From JAWLCA01 sp041687395 (GTDB lineage Bacteria; Pseudomonadota; Alphaproteobacteria; Rhodobacterales; Rhodobacteraceae), in the NCBI GenBank assembly GCA_041687395.1, contig JAWLCA010000003.1, positions 157,898-221,897 of the forward strand: DNA of 64,000 nt, read 5' to 3'. This document shows positions 46,901 to 58,900 of this stretch, one piece after another. The translations under genes and the position numbers were made by a program. Each line of letters begins with the position of its first letter. Position 1 is the stretch's first letter. Under the pieces are notes generated by a model. That model had not been told where the DNA came from, searched no databases, and saw only the letters and a program-made list of their open reading frames with translations.

Positions 46901-49900
46901 GCAAAACCGCCGAAGGGGTCAGCCCGGCGCGGGCGGCGCGGGCGGCAAGGGCGGCCCAGTCGGCGGGATCGATCCGGTCGGTGAGGCGCTCGAAGCGGGG
47001 ATCGTCGAGGCTTTCGGGATCGCAGGCGAGCGGCAGGGCGGGCGGCGGCGGCAGGTGATCCAGTCTGGCTTCCCACCAGGCCTGGTCGGCGGCGCGGTCG
47101 GCGGCGCGGGCGGGATCGCGGGCCTGGTTCAGCAGGTAGTCGCGGAAACTGGGGGCGTCGGCTGCGGGTGCGGCGGCGTCCCGGGAGGCGGGGTCGCGAT
47201 AGAGCGCGAACAGGTCGTCCAGCATCAGCGCGGTGCTCTCGCCATCAAGGATCAACGCGTCGATCGACAGGTGCATGCGCCAGTCGTCGCGTGTCACGCG
47301 GGTCAGGCGCACATCGAACATCGGCCAGCGGCCCAGGGGCAGGATCTGGTGGGACATTGCCACGCGTTGGGGCTCGGCCGGGCCTTCGGCGACGGGCAGG
47401 ACAAAGGTCGCGGCGGTGTCCTCGACGGGCAGGATCTCCTGCGTGCCGTCGGCGGACACGCGGGCGCGCAGCATGGGGTGGCGGGCGATGAGGGTGCGCC
47501 AGGCGGCTTGCATGCGGGCGGGATCGAGGGTGTCGAAGGTCAGTTCGGTATAGGCATGGCAGGCGACGCGGCCCAGGGCTACGAGGTCCTGGCGCCCCAG
47601 CCAGTAGGCCTCTTGCACCGGGGAAAGCGGGAAGGGTTCGCCGCCGGCGTCGGGATCGGCGGTGAGCGGTTCAGTGCTGTCATCCGGCGCGATCCCGGCC
47701 AGACGGCGGGCCAGGTCGCGCAGGCGCGGTGCCTCGAAGACGGCGCGGATCGGCAGGGCGCGCCCGGTCTCCTGGCGCAACCGGGCGACCAGGCGGGCGG
47801 CCATCAGGGAATGCCCGCCGAGGTGGAAGAAATTGTCGTCGCGTCCCAGGGCCTTTTGGCCGGTCAGTTCCTGCAGAATGACGGCGATCTGGCGCTCCTG
47901 GGGGGTCTCGGGCGGGGCGAAGACCGGTGCGGTGCGGCCAAAGACCGGGGTCGGCAGGGCGGCGCGGTCGCGCTTGCCGTGGGCGGTGAGGGGCAAGCGG
48001 TCGAGGGGCGCCAGTGCCTCGGGCAGAAGGGCCTCGGGCAGGTGGCGGGCCAGCGCGGCGCGGAGCGTGTCGGGATCCGGGACGACGGAACCGTCCCCGT
48101 CCGGTTCCTCGGGGCGGTACCAGGCGGCGAGACGGGGGGTGCCATCGGGGCCGTCCACGGCGATGACCACGGCCTCGGCGACGCCATCGAGTGCGGACAG
48201 GGCGGCTTCGATCTCGCCCGGCTCGACCCGGTGGCCGCGGATCTTGACCTGGTCGTCTTCGCGCCCGAGGAAGCGCAGGCGCCCGTCGGCCCCCCAGAGC
48301 CCGCGATCGCCGGTCCGGTAGAGCCGTGCGCCGGCGGGGCCCGTGGGATCGGCGATGAAGCGTTCGGCGGTCAGCTCGGGGCGCCCGAAATAGCCCCGCG
48401 CAACACCCACCCCCCCCAGATAGAGCGCACCCGGCAGGCCCGGGGGGCAGGGGCGCAGCGCCTCGTCAAGCACATGGGCGGTGACGCCGGGATAGGGCCG
48501 GCCGATCGGCGTGCGTGTGCCATCGGCGGCGGTGACCCATCCCGCGACGGCGCCGATGGTGGCCTCGGTCGGGCCATACTCGTTCAGGACCCGTATCCCG
48601 GGTAGTCGGGCGGCGAGACGGTCGAGTTGGGCGGCGCTGAGCGCTTCGCCCCCGAGGATGACATGCCGGAGCGCGGGAGGCGGCACCGCATGGGGCAATG
48701 CGTCGAGAAGCGCCAGATGCGCCGGTGTCATCTTGACTGCGGTGACCTGGCTTGCGGCCCCGAATATGGCGGCAAGGGCGTCTTCGGGATGATCCGGATC
48801 ATGGGGTTCGACAGCCCCCCCGGTGGCGAGCGGCACCAGCAGGCTGGTCAGGGTCAGATCGAAGCTCGGGGCCGTGAAAAGCGGCATCCTGGCCGTGTCG
48901 GGGCCGAGAAGCCCGGCCAGGGTCCGAACATATCCTGCGATCGCGCCCTGGGATATGGTGACGCCCTTCGGTGCGCCGGTGGAGCCCGAGGTGAACAGAA
49001 CATAGGCCGCCTGATCGGGATGGATCGCTGGCCGGTCGGCGCGTGTGAGCGGGGCGTCGTCCAGGGCGGTGCGGGCCGCGGCCGAGGCGGGGCCATCGAT
49101 GAGAAGCGGCCGGAGCGCCCCCGGCAGCCGCGCGGCCCCGCCGGCGTCGGCCAGGACCCGGACGGGGCGGGCGGCGTCCAGAAGCGCCGCGATACGAGCC
49201 TCGGGCGCGCCCATGGGCAGCGGCAGGAAAGCGGCACCCGCCTTCAGGACGGCGAGCGCCGCTTCTGGCAGCAGGGCGGTATCGGCGAGGCCGAGGGCGA
49301 TGATGTCCTCGGTGCCGATGCCTTCGGCCAGAAGCCGTCGCGCAAGGCGGTTCGCCCGGCCATGGAGCGCACCGTGGCTGAGGGGAATGCCGGCGTCGGG
49401 TCCGGGATCGAGCGCAACGGCCCCGGCATGGGCGGCCCCCGCCGCGTCGATCATCTCGGTGAGCGTCGCCGCCGCATCGGCCGGGGTGCCGACGGCCGAT
49501 GGATCGGGCCATTCCCCGGGGCCGGCTCGTGCCAGGGCCCGGGCCTTCTCGGTCTCGCCCGGCAAGGTCAGGTCCAAGGCTTCGATGGCGCGGTCGGGCG
49601 CCGCGGCCCCGGCTTCGAGCAGCCTCAGATAGCGCTGCAGGATCTGCTCGGCGGTGGTGGCGTCGAACATCTGCGCGTCATGGACCAGCCGGGCCCGGAG
49701 GATGCCGCCGGGCCCCGGCGTGAACGCGAAATCCAGGTCGAACTTCGCGGCCTGGGGGGCGGGCTCGGAGAGGGCGACCGTCAACCCATTGAGCGTGAGG
49801 TCGGGCGGCGGCTGGTTGTGCAGCGCCAGCATGGTCTGGAACAGCGGATGCCGTCCGGCGCGGCGCGGCGGGGCCAGCGCTTCCACAAGCTGCTCGAAGG

Positions 49901-52900
49901 GCAGGTCCTGATGGGTCTGGGCGGCCAGGCAGACCGGGCGCGCGCGCCGCACCAATTCGGCAAGGCCGGGGGTGCCCGAGGCGTCCACCCGAAGGACGGC
50001 GGTATTGACGAAGAGCCCGACAAGCGGGTCGAGCGCGGCCTCCGTCCGCCCGGCAAGCGGCACGCCGACAGGGATATCATCGCCCGCGCCCAGGCGGCGA
50101 CAAAGCCCCGCCAGCCCGGCCAGAAGCACCATGTAGAGGCTGCCCCCCAGGCGCGCAGCCAGCCCGGCAAGCTCTGATACCAGGGGCGCGGGCACGTCGA
50201 TCGCGACCTGGCCCGCCGGGGCGGGGCCGTCGCGGCCCTGGCGTGCCCGATCCCGCGGCAGGGGCAACTCCTCGGGCAGCCCCGCGAGAACCTCGCGCCA
50301 ATGCGCAAGCTGGCGGCCGAGGACGCTGTCGGCCTCTCCGGCCCGGCCGAGCGCCGCGTCGCGCCACAGCATATGGTCGGCCGGTTGCACGTCGAGAGGG
50401 GATCGGGCCGCCATCCGGGCCTGAACCTGCGCTGCCGTGTCTCCCTCGCGCCGCGCCTCGTAGGCGAGCGAAAGATCGGCCAGTAGCGGCCGCATCGACC
50501 AACCGTCGGCGGCATGGTGGTGCACCGCCAGCGCCAGAACGTGGCGCGCCGGGTCAAGCCCGAACAGCCGCGCCCGGATCGGCAGATCGCGACCCAGATC
50601 GAAACCCGTCCCGAAAAACCCGGCCATCCGGCCGGCCAGATCCGCCTCCGCGACCGTCTCTTCCTCCAGCAACGTCCCGGCCGCACCTGGCGCGAGAATG
50701 CGCTGGTAGGGCACGCCCTCCTCAGCCTCGATCAGCGTCCGCAGCGCCTCGTGGCGGTCGACAAGATCGCCCAGGGCCGCCGAAAGCGCCGGGATGTCCA
50801 GCGCCCCCGAGAGATCGGCCGAAACCCCGATCACATAGGCTGATCCCGCGCCCGTTCCCGCGCCATCTTCAAACCAGAGCCGCGCCTGTGCCGGCGTGGC
50901 CGGCAGCCGCGCCGGACGCGCCTGCGCAACCAGCGGACGCCCGGCGCGCGGCGCCGCGCGCAAGACCTCTGCCAGATCCGCCAGAACCGGATGCTCAAAC
51001 ACCGCCCGGATAGGCAGATCCCGCCCCAGACGAGACCGGATCAGAGACACCAGGCGCGTCGCAAGGAGCGAATGCCCCCCCAGGCGAAAGAAATGATCCT
51101 CAAGCCCGACAGCCCGAAGACCCAGAACCTCCGCAACCAGACCCAGAAGCGCATCGGATCCACCCAGGACAGACCCAGGATCCGAAAGGGATCCCGACCT
51201 GCCCCCCAGGTCCTCCGCAATCCTCAGCAACGCCTCGCGATCCAGCTTCCCGTTCGGCGTCAACGGAAAGGACTCCAGAACGAAAACCCGGGACGGGATC
51301 ATATAAGACGGCAAAAACAGACCACAATACGACTCAAGAGCCTCGTCCGAAAGATCGGTGGCAGACGTCGCTGCTACCGGCGGCTGCCAAGTCTCGGTTT
51401 GATCGGGATGAATGCCCCCGGCCAAGAGAGTGAACAGGACCTCATCGTGAGCCTCCTCCAGGTTCAATGACGCCGTCAAAGCCGCGATATCGCTGCCACC
51501 GACTGCGCAAACGCCTAGTTGAATGGCCGTGCCCGCCTCGGATAACAGCTGGAGCATCGCACCGGCTTCGATAAGGGCTGCTTCTCGTGACCAGTTCCCG
51601 TACATCGGTACAATGGCTGGCCTGTGAAGAACCAGTGTTAGCGCCAATTTCGACCCAGCGGCGATAGACCGGTTGTCATCGCCAAACGTCTTGCCTTCGA
51701 AAAGGTATTCAACCGACCTGTCGGAAACAGGGTTAAGCGAATGGTCCGTGGGGTCGTAGAAATAGACGCCGGTCGGCAAGCCGCGCACTGCGCTTTCTCG
51801 CACCAGGACAAAAAGGCGAACCGGATACAGGCTGCTGACGGATGGATAGCGCCGCTTCCTCAAGGCGCTATCGTCCATCTCTCGGGCGGAGACATGGGAC
51901 AACCACGTGCTCAGACGGTCGAGGTCAATAGGATCGGGGGCGAACCGGCGATAGCTTTGCCGCGCAAGAGTCGCCTTCATGAGTTCCTCAGCGGCCTCCG
52001 GCACGGGCAGAGCAATACGGGCATCTCCGGCCTTGGGGCTTGGTGCGTTTTGCTCGAGGATGAAGGCTGCCCGCGCCTCGGAATCTTGCAGCACACCTGA
52101 GCTACTCGTATCGGTCGTCACGAACGCGATGATTTTGCTTGGGTTCTTTGTGATTATGGCGGCGGCGTTTTTGATTTTGGGGTGTTTTGCGAGGGTTTTT
52201 TCGATTTCCCCGAGTTCGATACGGAAGCCTCTGAGTTTGACCTGGTGGTCTTCGCGTCCGAGGAATTTGATTTCGCCGTTCGGCAGGCGCGTTCCGAGGT
52301 CGCCGGTATCGTAGAGGCGTTCTTGTGTCCCGGGATGATGGAAGAAGCTTTTTGCGGAGAGGTCCGGGTCGTTCCAGTAGCCCATGGCGAGGCCGTCGCC
52401 GGCGATGTAGAGTCGTCCTGTCGTGTGGACCGGGCAAGGGTCGAGGTCGTCGTTGAGGACGTGGATGCGCTGGTTTGCGAGGGGACGTCCGTAGGGGATG
52501 GATGTCCAGTCGGGGTCGATGCGGTCGATGGGATGGGCGATGGACCAGATGGCGGCTTCGGTTGCGCCGCCGAGGGAGATGCAGGCGGCGTCCGGAGCGG
52601 CTTTGGCGAGGGCGCCCGGCAGGCCCAGCGGGATCCAGTCTCCCGAAAGCAGGATGTGCCGCAGGCTGGTCAGGTCGGCGGTTGCGGGCGCGGCCTGGAG
52701 CATCAGTTCGGCGATGGCGGGAACGGAGTTCCAGACGGTGACGCGGTGGTCCTGGACGAGACGGGCGAAGCATTCCGGTGTGCGGGCGGCGTCCGGGGGC
52801 GGGATGACGAGGCTTCCGCCCTGGCCGAGAAGGCCGAAGATATCGAAGATGGAGAGGTCGAATTCGAATGACGAGGCCCAGAGCCCGCAGGCGGTCCGGT

Positions 52901-55900
52901 CGATACGGAAGCGCCGGGTCACGTCGTCGAGCGTCGTGCGGGCGGCGCGGTGCGAGATGGCGACGCCCTTGGGGGCGCCGGTGGAACCGGAGGTATAGAT
53001 GACATAGGCCAGATCGTCGGGGTCGGTTTGCGGACTTGTCGGCAGGGTGTCGGGGGCGATGTCGGGGGTGCCATGGGGCACGTCGATCAAGAGGACGGCG
53101 CTCTGCCATCCGCGCCCGCGTTCGATGGCGGGCTGGGTGAGGGCGATGCGGACACCGGCGGCCTTCAGGATTGCGGCGATGCGGGCATCGGGCTGACCGG
53201 CGGAGATCGGCAGGAAGGCGCGTCCGGTGGCAAGGATGGCCAGGGCGGCGACGATCTGTTCGGGGCCTTTCTCCATGACCACGGCCACGAGGCGGTCGTC
53301 GGCGCAGAGGGTACGATGCAGCGCGTGGGCGGTGGCGCGGATGCGGGCGGCCAACTCGCGATAGCGGATGCTGGCGGTGCCGTGGACGAGGGCGATGCGC
53401 TCGGGATGGGCGGCGGCCGCGTCGAGGACGGGATCGTGCAGCAGCCCGTCGGCGCGGGGGGCTTTGGTGTCGTTTGCGCTGGCGATGAGCCGGGTCTCGG
53501 CCTCGGGCAGCAGCGGGGCCGGGGGCGTGTGCCACGCGGCCTCGTCACGGGCGAGGCGGCGTATGAGGCGCGTGTAGACATCGAACATGGCCGCGAGCAA
53601 GCCCTCGGGGAAGAGGGCGGGGGGGGCATCCCAGTCCAGCGTCAGGGCGGGGCCGTCGACGGTGGCGATCTCGTAGACCTTGTTGTCCAGCCAGGTTTGC
53701 GGGGTCTGGGTGATGGCGTGGACGACCCGGGCCCCGTGGGCGGCCGGATCGAAGCCGGCCTCGCCGAGCAGGCTGGTGAAGACGACGGGCAGCAGCCCGG
53801 CGGCCGTTTCGCCCGCACGCTGCGCCAGCAGCCGCTGGACCTCGACACCGGAAAAGGCGCGGTGGTCCAGCGCCTGGGCGAGGTCGTGTTGCAGGCGGCG
53901 GGCGCGGGTCTCGAAGGTCGCGCTGCGGGCTGCCTTCATGCCGAGCGGCACGAGGCTTGTGAAGACGCCGAGCATGGTGTCGACCCCGGCGCCCAGATCG
54001 TGGCGGCGGTCACCGACGGTGAGGTTCAGGCTGAAGTCGGCTTCGCGGGTCCAGGTCGCCAGTGTCTGGGCATAGGCGGTGAGCAAAACCGCCGAAGGGG
54101 TCAGCCCGGCGCGGGCGGCGCGGGCGGCAAGGGCGGCCCAGTCGGCGGGATCGATCCGGTCGGTGAGGCGCTCGAAGCGGGGATCGTCGAGGCTTTCGGG
54201 ATCGCAGGCGAGCGGCAGGGCGGGCGGCGGCGGCAGGTGATCCAGTCTGGCTTCCCACCAGGCCTGGTCGGCGGCGCGGTCGGCGGCGCGGGCGGGATCG
54301 CGGGCCTGGTTCAGCAGGTAGTCGCGGAAACTGGGGGCGTCGGCTGCGGGTGCGGCGGCGTCCCGGGAGGCGGGGTCGCGATAGAGCGCGAACAGGTCGT
54401 CCAGCATCAGCGCGGTGCTCTCGCCATCAAGGATCAACGCGTCGATCGACAGGTGCATGCGCCAGTCGTCGCGTGTCACGCGGGTCAGGCGCACATCGAA
54501 CATCGGCCAGCGGCCCAGGGGCAGGATCTGGTGGGACATTGCCACGCGTTGGGGCTCGGCCGGGCCTTCGGCGACGGGCAGGACAAAGGTCGCGGCGGTG
54601 TCCTCGACGGGCAGGATCTCCTGCGTGCCGTCGGCGGACACGCGGGCGCGCAGCATGGGGTGGCGGGCGATGAGGGTGCGCCAGGCGGCTTGCATGCGGG
54701 CGGGATCGAGGGTGTCGAAGGTCAGTTCGGTATAGGCATGGCAGGCGACGCGGCCCAGGGCTACGAGGTCCTGGCGCCCCAGCCAGTAGGCCTCTTGCAC
54801 CGGGGAAAGCGGGAAGGGTTCGCCGCCGGCGTCGGGATCGGCGGTGAGCGGTTCAGTGCTGTCATCCGGCGCGATCCCGGCCAGACGGCGGGCCAGGTCG
54901 CGCAGGCGCGGTGCCTCGAAGACGGCGCGGATCGGCAGGGCGCGCCCGGTCTCCTGGCGCAACCGGGCGACCAGGCGGGCGGCCATCAGGGAATGCCCGC
55001 CGAGGTGGAAGAAATTGTCGTCGCGTCCCAGGGCCTTTTGGCCGGTCAGTTCCTGCAGAATGACGGCGATCTGGCGCTCCTGGGGGGTCTCGGGCGGGGC
55101 GAAGACCGGTGCGGTGCGGCCAAAGACCGGGGTCGGCAGGGCGGCGCGGTCGCGCTTGCCGTGGGCGGTGAGGGGCAAGCGGTCGAGGGGCGCCAGTGCC
55201 TCGGGCAGAAGGGCCTCGGGCAGGTGGCGGGCCAGCGCGGCGCGGAGCGTGTCGGGATCCGGGACGACGGAACCGTCCCCGTCCGGTTCCTCGGGGCGGT
55301 ACCAGGCGGCGAGACGGGGGGTGCCATCGGGGCCGTCCACGGCGATGACCACGGCCTCGGCGACGCCATCGAGTGCGGACAGGGCGGCTTCGATCTCGCC
55401 CGGCTCGACCCGGTGGCCGCGGATCTTGACCTGGTCGTCTTCGCGCCCGAGGAAGCGCAGGCGCCCGTCGGCCCCCCAGAGCCCGCGATCGCCGGTCCGG
55501 TAGAGCCGTGCGCCGGCGGGGCCCGTGGGATCGGCGATGAAGCGTTCGGCGGTCAGCTCGGGGCGCCCGAAATAGCCCCGCGCAACACCCACCCCCCCCA
55601 GATAGAGCGCACCCGGCAGGCCCGGGGGGCAGGGGCGCAGCGCCTCGTCAAGCACATGGGCGGTGACGCCGGGATAGGGCCGGCCGATCGGCGTGCGTGT
55701 GCCATCGGCGGCGGTGACCCATCCCGCGACGGCGCCGATGGTGGCCTCGGTCGGGCCATACTCGTTCAGGACCCGTATCCCGGGTAGTCGGGCGGCGAGA
55801 CGGTCGAGTTGGGCGGCGCTGAGCGCTTCGCCCCCGAGGATGACATGCCGGAGCGCGGGAGGCGGCACCGCATGGGGCAATGCGTCGAGAAGCGCCAGAT

Positions 55901-58900
55901 GCGCCGGTGTCATCTTGACTGCGGTGACCTGGCTTGCGGCCCCGAATATGGCGGCAAGGGCGTCTTCGGGATGATCCGGATCATGGGGTTCGACAGCCCC
56001 CCCGGTGGCGAGCGGCACCAGCAGGCTGGTCAGGGTCAGATCGAAGCTCGGGGCCGTGAAAAGCGGCATCCTGGCCGTGTCGGGGCCGAGAAGCCCGGCC
56101 AGGGTCCGAACATATCCTGCGATCGCGCCCTGGGATATGGTGACGCCCTTCGGTGCGCCGGTGGAGCCCGAGGTGAACAGAACATAGGCCGCCTGATCGG
56201 GATGGATCGCTGGCCGGTCGGCGCGTGTGAGCGGGGCGTCGTCCAGGGCGGTGCGGGCCGCGGCCGAGGCGGGGCCATCGATGAGAAGCGGCCGGAGCGC
56301 CCCCGGCAGCCGCGCGGCCCCGCCGGCGTCGGCCAGGACCCGGACGGGGCGGGCGGCGTCCAGAAGCGCCGCGATACGAGCCTCGGGCGCGCCCATGGGC
56401 AGCGGCAGGAAAGCGGCACCCGCCTTCAGGACGGCGAGCGCCGCTTCTGGCAGCAGGGCGGTATCGGCGAGGCCGAGGGCGATGATGTCCTCGGTGCCGA
56501 TGCCTTCGGCCAGAAGCCGTCGCGCAAGGCGGTTCGCCCGGCCATGGAGCGCACCGTGGCTGAGGGGAATGCCGGCGTCGGGTCCGGGATCGAGCGCAAC
56601 GGCCCCGGCATGGGCGGCCCCCGCCGCGTCGATCATCTCGGTGAGCGTCGCCGCCGCATCGGCCGGGGTGCCGACGGCCGATGGATCGGGCCATTCCCCG
56701 GGGCCGGCTCGTGCCAGGGCCCGGGCCTTCTCGGTCTCGCCCGGCAAGGTCAGGTCCAAGGCTTCGATGGCGCGGTCGGGCGCCGCGGCCCCGGCTTCGA
56801 GCAGCCTCAGATAGCGCTGCAGGATCTGCTCGGCGGTGGTGGCGTCGAACATCTGCGCGTCATGGACCAGCCGGGCCCGGAGGATGCCGCCGGGCCCCGG
56901 CGTGAACGCGAAATCCAGGTCGAACTTCGCGGCCTGGGGGGCGGGCTCGGAGAGGGCGACCGTCAACCCATTGAGCGTGAGGTCGGGCGGCGGCTGGTTG
57001 TGCAGCGCCAGCATGGTCTGGAACAGCGGATGCCGTCCGGCGCGGCGCGGCGGGGCCAGCGCTTCCACAAGCTGCTCGAAGGGCAGGTCCTGATGGGTCT
57101 GGGCGGCCAGGCAGACCGGGCGCGCGCGCCGCACCAATTCGGCAAGGCCGGGGGTGCCCGAGGCGTCCACCCGAAGGACGGCGGTATTGACGAAGAGCCC
57201 GACAAGCGGGTCGAGCGCGGCCTCCGTCCGCCCGGCAAGCGGCACGCCGACAGGGATATCATCGCCCGCGCCCAGGCGGCGACAAAGCCCCGCCAGCCCG
57301 GCCAGAAGCACCATGTAGAGGCTGCCCCCCAGGCGCGCAGCCAGCCCGGCAAGCTCTGATACCAGGGGCGCGGGCACGTCGATCGCGACCTGGCCCGCCG
57401 GGGCGGGGCCGTCGCGGCCCTGGCGTGCCCGATCCCGCGGCAGGGGCAACTCCTCGGGCAGCCCCGCGAGAACCTCGCGCCAATGCGCAAGCTGGCGGCC
57501 GAGGACGCTGTCGGCCTCTCCGGCCCGGCCGAGCGCCGCGTCGCGCCACAGCATATGGTCGGCCGGTTGCACGTCGAGAGGGGATCGGGCCGCCATCCGG
57601 GCCTGAACCTGCGCTGCCGTGTCTCCCTCGCGCCGCGCCTCGTAGGCGAGCGAAAGATCGGCCAGTAGCGGCCGCATCGACCAACCGTCGGCGGCATGGT
57701 GGTGCACCGCCAGCGCCAGAACGTGGCGCGCCGGGTCAAGCCCGAACAGCCGCGCCCGGATCGGCAGATCGCGACCCAGATCGAAACCCGTCCCGAAAAA
57801 CCCGGCCATCCGGCCGGCCAGATCCGCCTCCGCGACCGTCTCTTCCTCCAGCAACGTCCCGGCCGCACCTGGCGCGAGAATGCGCTGGTAGGGCACGCCC
57901 TCCTCAGCCTCGATCAGCGTCCGCAGCGCCTCGTGGCGGTCGACAAGATCGCCCAGGGCCGCCGAAAGCGCCGGGATGTCCAGCGCCCCCGAGAGATCGG
58001 CCGAAACCCCGATCACATAGGCTGATCCCGCGCCCGTTCCCGCGCCATCTTCAAACCAGAGCCGCGCCTGTGCCGGCGTGGCCGGCAGCCGCGCCGGACG
58101 CGCCTGCGCAACCAGCGGACGCCCGGCGCGCGGCGCCGCGCGCAAGACCTCTGCCAGATCCGCCAGAACCGGATGCTCAAACACCGCCCGGATAGGCAGA
58201 TCCCGCCCCAGACGAGACCGGATCAGAGACACCAGGCGCGTCGCAAGGAGCGAATGCCCCCCCAGGCGAAAGAAATGATCCTCAAGCCCGACAGCCCGAA
58301 GACCCAGAACCTCCGCAACCAGACCCAGAAGCGCATCGGATCCACCCAGGACAGACCCAGGATCCGAAAGGGATCCCGACCTGCCCCCCAGGTCCTCCGC
58401 AATCCTCAGCAACGCCTCGCGATCCAGCTTCCCGTTCGGCGTCAACGGAAAGGACTCCAGAACGAAAACCCGGGACGGGATCATATAAGACGGCAAAAAC
58501 AGACCACAATACGACTCAAGAGCCTCGTCCGAAAGATCGGTGGCAGACGTCGTGGCTGTCACGAACGCACATATCGATCGGCCCCCATGAGGCTCTGGAC
58601 GGATTAGAGCCGTGGCGTCCCGAATATCTGGGTGGGCGCGCAAGCGCATGCTGATTTCGCCAAGCTCGACGCGATGGCCGCGCAACTTCACCTGATCGTC
58701 TTCTCGTCCGTGGTACACGAGGCCGCCATCCGTCCACGCGCAGAGATCGCCGGTTCGGTAAATCCGTTCGCCAGGTTTGCCGAAAGGATTGGCGATGAAC
58801 CGCGACGCGGTAAGAGGTGCTCGGCCGAGATATCCCCGCGCTAGGCCAGGCCCCGCCACATAGAGAGCCCCGATCTGCGACTCATCGCAGGGTTGCAACA

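Noticed and set aside
45768..48605. 945-codon glycine-rich open frame on the + strand, and its twin at 52950-55787
   Set aside because: It is antisense to NRPS domains with full core motifs; its composition (Gly, Gln, Asp) is that of a shadow of GC-rich coding DNA and has no domain.
44934..58552. Possibility that the long repeat is an assembly artefact
   Set aside because: Assemblies usually collapse rather than expand identical repeats, and the two copies are joined by unique oxidase DNA in a continuous frame with different outer flanks. Kept as real, with long-read confirmation advised in the findings.
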